Origin: Sedimentisphaerales bacterium
GTDB taxonomy: Bacteria; Planctomycetota; Phycisphaerae; Sedimentisphaerales; SG8-4
Length of the DNA: 23,472 nucleotides
Assembly: GCA_016928975.1 (NCBI GenBank)
Contig: JAFGJR010000186.1
Span: 1-23,472 of the forward strand
Reading direction: 5' to 3'
In this document: positions 17,446 to 23,472 of the stretch, in pieces
Layout: the number at the start of each line of letters is the position of its first letter
How positions within the stretch are numbered: the stretch's first letter is position 1
Program-made: the position numbers and the translations under genes
The notes under the pieces: model-generated
Databases searched by the model: none
The model's input: the letters and a program-made list of their open reading frames with translations, nothing else
Told to the model about the DNA's origin: nothing

Positions 17446-17456
17446 TCAGACCCCGA
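17440..17456. repeat. 17-bp palindrome spanning the acyl-ligase stop codon
   Basis: TCGGGGT-CAG-ACCCCGA forms a 7-bp stem with a 3-nt loop. On the ligase strand the TGA stop codon lies in the loop and the last codons form the left arm. The shape recalls REP-like palindromes; it could also act as a 3' hairpin stabilising the mRNA. It is followed by only scattered T bases. Confidence 0.6.
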
Positions 17457-19044
17457 GCGGCTTGGCGGCCGGAGCAACGGGACCGGCGAGGTGTCTTCGG
17501 TCGATCTTGCCGTGGATAGTCCGGGGCAGGCTCTCCACTACCTCGACGGATCGGGGGACCATGCGGGGGGGCATGTTCTCTCTGCAGAATCGCAGCACAT
17601 CCTGTTCGGTGACAGCCGCATCCGGAGCGGCCACGACGAAGGCCATGATCGCTTGGCCGAGGACTTCATCGTCAACACCGACCACGGCTGCTTCGGCTAC
17701 ACCCGACAGCGCGCAGATGATGTTCTCTACCTCCTTGGGGCTGATGCGCTCGCCGCCGCTCTTGATCATGTCGTCCTTCCTGCCGACGAAATAGAGAAAG
17801 CCCTGCTCGTCTCGGCGGAAGTAGTCTCCGCAATGAAGTGTTCGGTCGGCCGGGTAGCGGCCCTCGTGGTAGGTCTTGCGCGTCGTCTCCGGGTCGTTCC
17901 AATAGCCCTGCATGACGTTCGAGCCGCGGACGATCAGCTCGCCGGTCTCTCCCGCAGGCACCTCGTGGCCCGTGGGATCGACGATGAAGACCTCGCAGTT
18001 CGGGATGGCGTGGCCGACCGAGCGAGGTTTGGCGTCGATATGCTCGGGCGGAAGGTAGGCGGTGCGTTTGCACTCAGTCAGGCCGAACATCGAGAAGATC
18101 CGCACCCAGGGAAAGGTGCTGCGCAGGGCCGCGATGTGCTTTTCCGGCAAGGCTGCACCGGTGTTGGTCATGTACCTGAGCGTGCCGAGATCGTATTTCC
18201 CGAAATCCCTCGTCCTTAGCAGTATAGCGACGATCGTCGGCATGACGGGGAAGCCGGTCACGCGGTGTCGCTCGATACTCTGGAGTATCTCATGGGGAAA
18301 GAGAAACGACTTCTCCAGCACGACCGTGCCGCCAAACATGAAAGCCATGATGACTTGGTAGAGACCGTAGTCGAACGACAGAGGCAGAACGTTCAGGATG
18401 ATATCGTCTTCGCTGTTGTTGATGTACTGGATGATGCTGCGGGCCGCTGAGACCATGTTATGGTGGGTGCTGACAACGCCCTTTGGCGCGCCGGTCGTGG
18501 CGGAGGTGTAGATGAGCGCGGCCACGTCCACATCGATGGTGCGCGGCAGCTTGCTCGGGGTCGAGGCGTCGACCGCAGCGAACAGAGAGTCCCAGGTAAC
18601 GGAGACGCTCCTGAGGCTGGGAGGGATATCATGCTCCGGACCGACCCAGACAATCCGACCGCCGGTTTCGAGACCGGCGACGGAATCGAGGACCACGCTC
18701 GCCTTGCTGGTATGCGTGATGAGGAGGCGCGCACCCGAGTCGGCGAGGACGTACTTGAGCCTGTGACTCTTGACGCCGCCGTCGGCGATCACGAAGGCCC
18801 CGCGCGCCTTCAGAATGCCGTAGAGCGATACGACGGTTTCGGAGCTGTTGTCCAAGAAGATGACGACTCGGTCCTGGCACTGCATACCCATCGCCAGCAG
18901 GGCCTGGGCCAGTCGGTGCGAACGATCGTCGAGTGCCCGGTACGTCCAGCGCTGAGGTCCGCATATCAGGGCATGTTTATCGGGAAATCGGTGGGCCGAG
19001 CGAGACAGCCAGTCGTGGACAAGGACAGGGTCGAACTCAATCAT
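17446..19044 (-). CDS. AMP-dependent acyl ligase (ANL superfamily)
   Basis: A 532-residue enzyme that activates a carboxylic acid as acyl-AMP and loads it on CoA or a carrier protein. Motifs in order: A3 YTSATTGAPKG (179-189, with Ala for the usual Gly), A5 FGLTECKRTAY, A7 HCGDYFRRDEQGFLYFVGRKDDMIKSGGERISPKEVE across the domain hinge, and A10 PRTIHGKIDRR with the catalytic Lys513. The protein is full length. The start ATG 19044 has AGGTG five bases upstream. The nearest gene upstream on the same strand is a stand-alone acyl carrier protein, suggesting ligase-to-carrier loading. It resembles the acyl-CoA ligases found with carrier proteins in exosortase clusters, but no exosortase is present. 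The acid substrate is unknown. Confidence 0.93.
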   Translation of the reverse strand: MIEFDPVLVHDWLSRSAHRFPDKHALICGPQRWTYRALDDRSHRLAQALLAMGMQCQDRVVIFLDNSSETVVSLYGILKARGAFVIADGGVKSHRLKYVLADSGARLLITHTSKASVVLDSVAGLETGGRIVWVGPEHDIPPSLRSVSVTWDSLFAAVDASTPSKLPRTIDVDVAALIYTSATTGAPKGVVSTHHNMVSAARSIIQYINNSEDDIILNVLPLSFDYGLYQVIMAFMFGGTVVLEKSFLFPHEILQSIERHRVTGFPVMPTIVAILLRTRDFGKYDLGTLRYMTNTGAALPEKHIAALRSTFPWVRIFSMFGLTECKRTAYLPPEHIDAKPRSVGHAIPNCEVFIVDPTGHEVPAGETGELIVRGSNVMQGYWNDPETTRKTYHEGRYPADRTLHCGDYFRRDEQGFLYFVGRKDDMIKSGGERISPKEVENIICALSGVAEAAVVGVDDEVLGQAIMAFVVAAPDAAVTEQDVLRFCRENMPPRMVPRSVEVVESLPRTIHGKIDRRHLAGPVAPAAKPLGV

Positions 19045-19713
19045 CAGTACACCTGTAGCGTTTCATCAAGTGGCTGGTCACGGGTATACGACAGAATCAT
19101 GGCACACGTGTGGCAGCCTCAAGACGTAGCGTAGCGAAGCCTTGGGGATGGCCGGGTGGGTTGATCGGTGGGCTGCGAGAATCCCCTGCCGACGGAACCA
19201 TCCCCAAAGCTTCGGCTTTGAGGCTGCCACGCACTGTGCGATTTCTGGGAATCGCCACTTTCTTGTCGTGCACCCCTGGTTACTGGTTACAGCCCTGGCC
19301 GGACACAGCCCGACGATGCCGTAAAGATAATCGGTCAGTTCGGGACACGACTTTGTCGCGCAGGCGACATCATTCGCCGGAGGCCGGGTCTTCGGCCTGA
19401 GCCGCACATATAGGACGTGCCCATACCGCGGTCTCTCCGACGGAGCCAAAGACGCAGGCATGTCCCACCGGTCGGGCACAGTGAGAACATCCGGCGCGAC
19501 ATCCTCCCGAGATCTCTGAGATTCTGCCGATACGTCCGTTAACGTCGTTCCAGGACGGCTTTGCGCGACGCCGGCCGGGATTCGGGTTAACCTCAAGGTT
19601 CGTCTTACCGATAAGCCTGTCTGAGTCGCCTGCCGGAGGCTCGTGCGCCCAACGAGACGGAACGGTCCTGCCTCTCCGGGCAAGCATTCAGGTAGTGTCG
19701 GTGGGTCCAGTTC
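19045..19713. other. intergenic region containing a large imperfect inverted repeat
   Basis: The divergent gap between the acyl ligase and the acetyltransferase. Open frames here have no domain or ribosome site. The main structure is the inverted repeat at 19111-19229, annotated separately. Confidence 0.5.
19111..19229. repeat. imperfect inverted repeat with nested UUCG hairpin
   Basis: The left arm (19111-19151) and the reverse complement of the right arm (19198-19229) both begin TGGCAGCCTCAA and both end with a CGAAGC...TTGGGGATGG block. They flank a 46-bp spacer, and the left arm carries about 9 extra bases in the middle. The right arm itself contains CAAAGC-TTCG-GCTTTG, a 6-bp stem with a stable tetraloop. 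No transposase is inside or beside it, so it could be a non-autonomous element such as a REP pair or MITE, or a structured RNA. Confidence 0.7.
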
Positions 19714-20298
19714 ATGATGAGCATGCAACATGTCAGACGCCAAGTTAGAAGCATCAGAGTCTGTTTTGAGAACTCCCTGTTGAACGCTCTCCCAGACTGG
19801 TCGTTGTGCAGTCGGTTCTTGCGTCCCTTCCTGGCCACGGCTCTGGGAATGAAGTGTGGACGCCGAACATTCTTGAGAAAAGGCAACTACTACGGCGACC
19901 TGAAGAACATTGACATCGGCGACGGGACCCGCATAAACCGGGACGTCTTCTTCGACGCGCTGGACAGAATAACGCTGGGGTCCAATGTGTTCGTCGGTTT
20001 TCAGGCATCATTCATCACCAGCGCGCACGAGGTCGGCGACGCCAGGAAACGCTGCGGGGCCTTGTACGCACGGCCCATTGTTGTCGAAGACGGGGTTTGG
20101 ATAGGAGCCTGCGCCAAGATCGGGCCGGGAGTCACGCTGGGGGCGGGAAGCGTGATATCGGTAGGAGCTGTGGTGATGCGAAGTGTCCCTGCCAACAGTG
20201 TCGTCGCGGGCGTGCCGGCGCGTGTCGTCATGCGACTGGAGGGAGGTGAAGACAGTCAAGTGTCCGATGGGTGGACCTCAGTTGAACAACCGGTGTAG
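19714..20298 (+). CDS. left-handed beta-helix (hexapeptide) O-acetyltransferase
   Basis: A 194-residue member of the maltose/WcaF-like acetyltransferase group that moves acetyl or another acyl group from CoA to a sugar or natural-product hydroxyl. The hexapeptide coils run from about 62 (IDIGDGTRINRDV, ITLGSNVFVG) to about 177 (IGPGVTLGAGSVISVGAVVMRSVPANSVVAGVPARVV). His105 in SAHEVGD fits the catalytic His. The N-terminal helix LLNALPDWSLCSRFLRPFLATALGMKCG is typical of this branch. ATG 19714 is used; no strong ribosome site is seen. It is the only plus-strand gene between the acyl ligase and the carrier protein, converging on the latter. Confidence 0.88.
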   Translation: MMSMQHVRRQVRSIRVCFENSLLNALPDWSLCSRFLRPFLATALGMKCGRRTFLRKGNYYGDLKNIDIGDGTRINRDVFFDALDRITLGSNVFVGFQASFITSAHEVGDARKRCGALYARPIVVEDGVWIGACAKIGPGVTLGAGSVISVGAVVMRSVPANSVVAGVPARVVMRLEGGEDSQVSDGWTSVEQPV

Positions 20299-20397
20299 AG
20301 CAAGGCCTGCGGTGGCAACCTACGGCTTCGATGCAATAACCTACGCGCGTTGTCTGCAGGTGAATCCGTTCCTTCGGTTGGCGAGATGACGCCGTTC

Positions 20398-20691
20398 TCA
20401 AGACTCGCCCGGAAGAGGCCCTGTCCCCGATGTGCTGAACTCCGGCGAGCAACCAAGTTTCACCTGAAGGTAGCGGGCCACGCTGCGCAGGCTGTCGAGG
20501 TTCTCACGCACAACCTCCTCATCAGCGACCGTGATGCCATAGTTGGCCTCGAGGAACGTGATGAGCTCCAGCATTCCCGCGGAGTCGATGACGCCCTCTT
20601 CAAGAAACGAGGTCTCGTCTCCAAGCCAACTGCCGTCCCCAAAGAGGAAGGTGTCCACTACAAATCGCCGGATCTCTGCCGTGTCGACCAT
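20398..20691 (-). CDS. acyl carrier protein (stand-alone)
   Basis: A 97-residue carrier protein that tethers acyl groups on a phosphopantetheine arm. The attachment motif is EEGVIDSAGMLEL with Ser37, followed by helix II (LITFLEANYGITV) and the EEVVRENLDSLRSVARYL helix III region. A short tail (SPEFSTSGTGPLPGES) beyond the fold is unusual. ATG 20691 is preferred; the frame is open ten codons upstream with another ATG at 20721. It is probably the partner of the acyl ligase about 1.35 kb downstream on the same strand. It is too divergent from fatty-acid AcpP (no DSLD motif) to be the housekeeping ACP. Confidence 0.85.
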   Translation of the reverse strand: MVDTAEIRRFVVDTFLFGDGSWLGDETSFLEEGVIDSAGMLELITFLEANYGITVADEEVVRENLDSLRSVARYLQVKLGCSPEFSTSGTGPLPGES

Positions 20692-21140
20692 GTCATCCCG
20701 TCCAATTCGGTACACATGCACATGGAGGCTCTCATCGGTCCTTCTGCGTCGCGACTTTATCTGCGCCAGCCGGTGGGCGGGCTGGTCGGACGAACTGGTG
20801 GTGGACAGGCGTCGTCGGAGGGCAGGGATTACTGGGCGAACCGTACGTGGGGAAGTCGCCTGACGGGCCGACCTGGCCAGGATATGGGAAGGGGAGGAGG
20901 AGCTATGGGACGAAGATCGGCGGGAGGTCTACGCGGGTAAGCACGCGGAACTAGGGGTCTTCCGCAAGCGCAGGGTTGAATGCCACAATTCTGAGAATCA
21001 TCCGTTTTTTCGCGTCCACATCCGAGTGTTCTCAGACGCCCCTTACAGTGTGTATGTGTTGATTCCGCCCGGTGTGGCGGTCTACGTTGAGATACAGGCC
21101 TCAGATGCTTGAACGTGCGTAGCGGAAAGGTGAGTTGGCG
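20692..21140. other. intergenic region between the ACP gene and the Cys-rich mini-protein
   Basis: No supported gene. A very strong ribosome-site match (GGAGGAGGAG) stands four bases before an 11-codon open frame at 20905-20940, which encodes MGRRSAGGLRG. A minus-strand open frame over 20829-21533 has no domain and an Arg/Pro-rich composition expected of a spurious frame. Confidence 0.45.
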
Positions 21141-21365
21141 ATGAATCAGCGACGATGCAAAGACTGCCGGCATTTCACGCCCGCCTATACGTGCATAGAA
21201 AAGCCGACCTGGGGCCACTGCGGGCTGCCCGGCCACCGCCAACAGGGCAGCAGAGAAGCCAAGGGCCTGTTTACGTGGGCTGATGACACGTGCGGCCATT
21301 TTCGAGTCCGATGGGAGCCTGTGGTACAGCGGAACCTTTCTCATAGCGGCGACCCGCCTGCTTAA
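21141..21365 (+). CDS. small Cys-rich putative metal-binding protein
   Basis: A 74-residue protein with five cysteines: Cys6-x2-Cys9 (CKDCRHFTP), Cys18, Cys27 (WGHC) and Cys51 (WADDTCGHF). The spacing suggests a zinc or iron-sulfur site. The pattern CxxC-x-F ... WADDTC-x-F resembles small uncharacterised bacterial proteins of unknown function; no role can be assigned. The ATG at 21141 is supported by AGGTGAG six bases upstream; an in-frame TTG at 21135 is less likely. It stands alone, with a possible hairpin 18 bp after the stop. Confidence 0.7.
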   Translation: MNQRRCKDCRHFTPAYTCIEKPTWGHCGLPGHRQQGSREAKGLFTWADDTCGHFRVRWEPVVQRNLSHSGDPPA

Positions 21366-21382
21366 TCCTCGTGGGTCTACCA

Positions 21383-21418
21383 GGGGGCGCAGCGGGCAAC
21401 CTCCTTCCTTGCGCCCCC
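21383..21418 (+). terminator. 9-bp stem hairpin after the Cys-rich mini-protein
   Basis: GGGGGCGCA (21383-21391) and TGCGCCCCC (21410-21418) are perfectly complementary around an 18-nt loop, 17 bp past the stop codon. The following sequence is only mildly T-rich (ACCCTTTCTC), so termination strength is uncertain. Confidence 0.4.
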
Positions 21419-21692
21419 ACCCTTTCTCAACGCGGAGCACGCTGTATCCCCTGCGATGGAGGAGTTCGTCCAGGCCTGCCTGGGAGTACCGCGAGCACAC
21501 AGATTGCACTCGTGGCCTGCACACGACGTGCACAAGATGCTTGATCGTCCGGCATCAAGCGTTTATAATACTTGAAGGCAGGTTCAGGAGGGCATTAGAA
21601 GGCCAGGCCGGTTTCTTCTTGGCCGCAACGGATTCTCTGATTAGCAAGCTCCCTGCCGCAAGCGGACTGTACTCTTTTCGGGAGGTGCGGCT
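21419..21692. other. remainder of the intergenic region before the dockerin-like gene
   Basis: No gene, repeat or RNA seen. The last 12 bases contain a strong ribosome site (GGAGGTG) for the following gene. Confidence 0.5.
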
Positions 21693-22448
21693 ATGAGAGT
21701 GTTTTTTCCGTTACTTACCGCCGCAATGCTGGTATCGAACGCGTGGGCGGGAGTATCAACGAGCGTCTATTGGGCGGACGAGAAAACCGCCCTGCCGCCG
21801 GCCGACCCAAACGTGCCGGGCGTGTACCCCGACATTATGGTCGGCACCAGGCTGACGGTCTTCGTCAGTTCGGACGTCGGTGAGTACTGGCTGGGAGGCC
21901 TCCTCGTTCCCTGGGCGGATCGGAACGCTGGCGTGCTGTCCGCCAGGGGGTATACCGAGGACGGCGTTTTCCCCAATTATGCCGGCTCCTGCCTGGCGGC
22001 CGCGGGCAGTCTGCCTCTTGTCAGCTACACGAACTCTTCCTCCGGAATCGGCTTTGACCTCGTTGCAGACGCGGACGCGATGGCAGGTGAGTGGTTCGTG
22101 CTCGACTACCACGCGCAGGAGGCCGGAAACTGCAACGTCGAATTACACGAATACACCGGGACCGCACATGATCTGGTCGACACTCTGCTGGGCGTTTTGT
22201 CGTTCAGCCACGTCCCCACCCGGGACTTCGACAGTGATACCATCGTCAATTTCGTGGATTTTGCCCTGCTGGCCTCTCAATGGCGACTGAACGCCGTCGC
22301 CGACCCGAATATCAACGGTTCGCCCGATCTCGACGCCGACGGCCTCGTGGACGCGCTCGATATGGCCTGGTTCAGCGAATACTGGCTGGAGCGGACCGAT
22401 TTCAACGACGCCGATACCGAGCCCGACGATCTCATAGGCCAGTTGTGA
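21693..22448 (+). CDS. secreted protein with C-terminal dockerin-like repeats
   Basis: A 251-residue protein with a signal peptide (1-19, cleavage after NAWA). It has a beta-rich N-terminal domain of about 150 residues that I do not recognise and a C-terminal pair of dockerin type I-like calcium repeats. Repeat 1 (about 178-198) reads DFDSDTIVNFVDFALLASQW; repeat 2 (about 212-232) reads DLDADGLVDALDMAWFSEYW. Such domains are very frequent on secreted proteins of Sedimentisphaerales-type planctomycetes, where cohesin partners are mostly unknown. The start is fixed by GGAGGTG five bases upstream of the ATG. The tail after the repeats is acidic (DFNDADTEPDD). Possibly grouped with the next secreted-protein gene, 233 bp downstream. 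Confidence 0.85.
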   Translation: MRVFFPLLTAAMLVSNAWAGVSTSVYWADEKTALPPADPNVPGVYPDIMVGTRLTVFVSSDVGEYWLGGLLVPWADRNAGVLSARGYTEDGVFPNYAGSCLAAAGSLPLVSYTNSSSGIGFDLVADADAMAGEWFVLDYHAQEAGNCNVELHEYTGTAHDLVDTLLGVLSFSHVPTRDFDSDTIVNFVDFALLASQWRLNAVADPNINGSPDLDADGLVDALDMAWFSEYWLERTDFNDADTEPDDLIGQL

Positions 22449-22681
22449 GCCGAGTATCCTGCTCGCTGTGGACAGCCTAAGACGGCCCAGACTGGCTGAT
22501 GCAAGGCCGGCCCCGGGCCTCGGGCCCCCACGGGCGGCGCCGATATTTGAAAATCCCCCGGAAAGACATCCACATTTTCCGCACGCGATTCGCCATAGGT
22601 TTTGACTGAGGATTAAGTTGGGGCCGGCGTTCCGGCCGTAGCGTGTTTTGCGCACAGGTCAACTTTGGAAGGAGGTAGGCC
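22449..22681 (+). other. spacer between two secreted-protein genes
   Basis: It contains a GC-rich self-complementary stretch (GGCCC...GGGCC around 22507-22530) that may fold but lacks a T-run, and a strong ribosome site (GGAAGGAGG) just before the next ATG. Confidence 0.35.
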
Positions 22682-23472
22682 ATGAAAAGCACACGTATTA
22701 TGACGATCCTGGTTGTGATTTTGATAGCGATCGGTTCTGCCTGGGCAGACGAGGCCCTGGACAAGACAGCGGTGCTCGCGGTCGTCGAGAAACTCACCAG
22801 CCAGGGCCAAGAAACGTGGATACCCGCCGGCACGATCGCGGCAGAACACTGGGAGTACAAGGCAGCTCAGACCACGGATTCCACGGAAATTGCCAAGGAG
22901 GTAGAGCGGCAGATTGCCGAGTATCGAAGCAATCCAGGACCCGAGGTCGATGCCGAATTGCGGAAGATGCGTCTTGAGGCCATTCCGTTCAACGTGCGCT
23001 ACTGGATGTCGAACGAGTATACGATGGGATCCAGCGTTGAGGTGCGCTACGACGGCAACAGGTTCTATTGGGAGATCAACGTCGAATCGCGCAGCGATTC
23101 GGTCACGCCGCCGTCTGAACTGCGGGGCAACTGCATGACCGAGGAATTCAACCTGGACTGGAACCAGCGCCGTGTCTTCGCCTGGGATGGTCAGGATTAC
23201 ACCACCTATACCGGTCCTGTCAGCCACGCCACGGTGGACGCGGGCGGCATTATCAGCTCGCCCGCCGTCAGGGGTCCGTTGACGGCGGGGATCGTCCCCT
23301 GGGGACGTGGGCCACTGACGTACAAGAGCCTGAGCGAGGCCAAGATCTCGGCGGCCAGCGTCTCCCGCGATGGGACGAGCCAGATGGAGATGAACGTCGA
23401 GGCAGTGGACGGCTCATCCATGTATTTCACCCTCGACCCCGCCAAAGACTACGCCGTCACGGCGTGCACGCT
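22682..23472 (+). CDS. secreted protein of unknown function, truncated by the window end
   Basis: The frame is open from ATG 22682 to the last base (263 codons visible, no stop). Ribosome site GGAAGGAGG is seven bases upstream. Residues 1-22 form a signal peptide (MKSTRIM, hydrophobic core, cleavage near SAWA-DE). The mature part starts with a helical segment (LDKTAVLAVVEKLTSQGQ, then KEVERQIAEYRSNPGPEVDAELRKM). It continues as beta-rich sequence with many aromatic residues (FNVRYWMSNEYTMGSSVEVRYDGNRFYWEINVES; FNLDWNQRRVFAWDGQDYTTYTG). This is loosely like outer-membrane-lipoprotein-carrier-type periplasmic beta folds, but I cannot assign a family. Confidence 0.8.
   Translation, partial: MKSTRIMTILVVILIAIGSAWADEALDKTAVLAVVEKLTSQGQETWIPAGTIAAEHWEYKAAQTTDSTEIAKEVERQIAEYRSNPGPEVDAELRKMRLEAIPFNVRYWMSNEYTMGSSVEVRYDGNRFYWEINVESRSDSVTPPSELRGNCMTEEFNLDWNQRRVFAWDGQDYTTYTGPVSHATVDAGGIISSPAVRGPLTAGIVPWGRGPLTYKSLSEAKISAASVSRDGTSQMEMNVEAVDGSSMYFTLDPAKDYAVTACT

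Noticed and set aside
19078..19743. 221-codon minus-strand frame in the ligase-acetyltransferase gap
   Set aside because: Runs through the inverted repeat, lacks a ribosome site and any domain, and overlaps the start of the acetyltransferase.
17446..20691. Exosortase/PEP-CTERM export cluster
   Set aside because: The ligase plus ACP pair recalls such clusters, but no exosortase or PEP-CTERM tail is visible in the window.
20829..21533. 234-codon minus-strand frame
   Set aside because: Covers the better supported Cys-rich gene on the plus strand; composition is Arg/Pro-rich as in chance frames.

Overview
This is a GC-rich bacterial segment that I place, with moderate confidence, in the Planctomycetota (Phycisphaerae/Sedimentisphaerales-like). 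The clues are a secreted protein with paired dockerin-like calcium repeats of the 'VDFALLASQW' type at its C-terminus, a second predicted secreted protein of unknown family, a large secreted ankyrin protein, and many genes with unusual starts and short overlaps. No transposase, integrase, phage gene, rRNA gene or CRISPR array is visible.

Layout. (1) 1-300: two tRNA genes on the minus strand, Met(CAT) then Glu(CTC), with a recognisable sigma70-like promoter. (2) 929-3069, plus strand: a PAPS-type sulfotransferase followed 5 bp later by a TauE/SafE membrane transporter. (3) 3075-5926, minus strand, meeting the previous pair tail to tail: a fused CysN-CysC and CysD, the complete sulfate-to-PAPS activation route. 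(4) 5923-12700, minus strand: cysD is coupled by an ATGA overlap to an extended SDR. Upstream of that lie a bacterial GH3-type acyl-adenylating ligase, an alpha/beta hydrolase with a Cys nucleophile, an MLE-subgroup enolase-superfamily enzyme, an amidohydrolase-2 TIM barrel and a Trm112-methyltransferase fusion. (5) 13079-16964, minus strand: a secreted beta-propeller (PD40/TolB-like) protein and a 920-residue secreted protein of about 27 ankyrin repeats. (6) 17446-20691: an AMP-dependent acyl ligase and a stand-alone acyl carrier protein on the minus strand, with a hexapeptide acetyltransferase on the plus strand between them. (7) 21141-23472, plus strand: a Cys-rich mini-protein, the dockerin-like protein and a truncated secreted protein.

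How the genes may work together. I see a candidate undescribed biosynthetic locus. An acyl group could be activated by the AMP ligase and loaded on the carrier protein. GH3, hydrolase, enolase-superfamily, amidohydrolase, methyltransferase, SDR and acetyltransferase enzymes could then build and tailor a small molecule or lipid, which the sulfotransferase sulfates using PAPS made on site. Individual enzyme families are assigned from visible motifs. That they form one pathway, and what the product is, is inference from synteny and gene coupling. The locus has no recognisable PKS, NRPS or ketosynthase, so it does not fit a standard cluster class.
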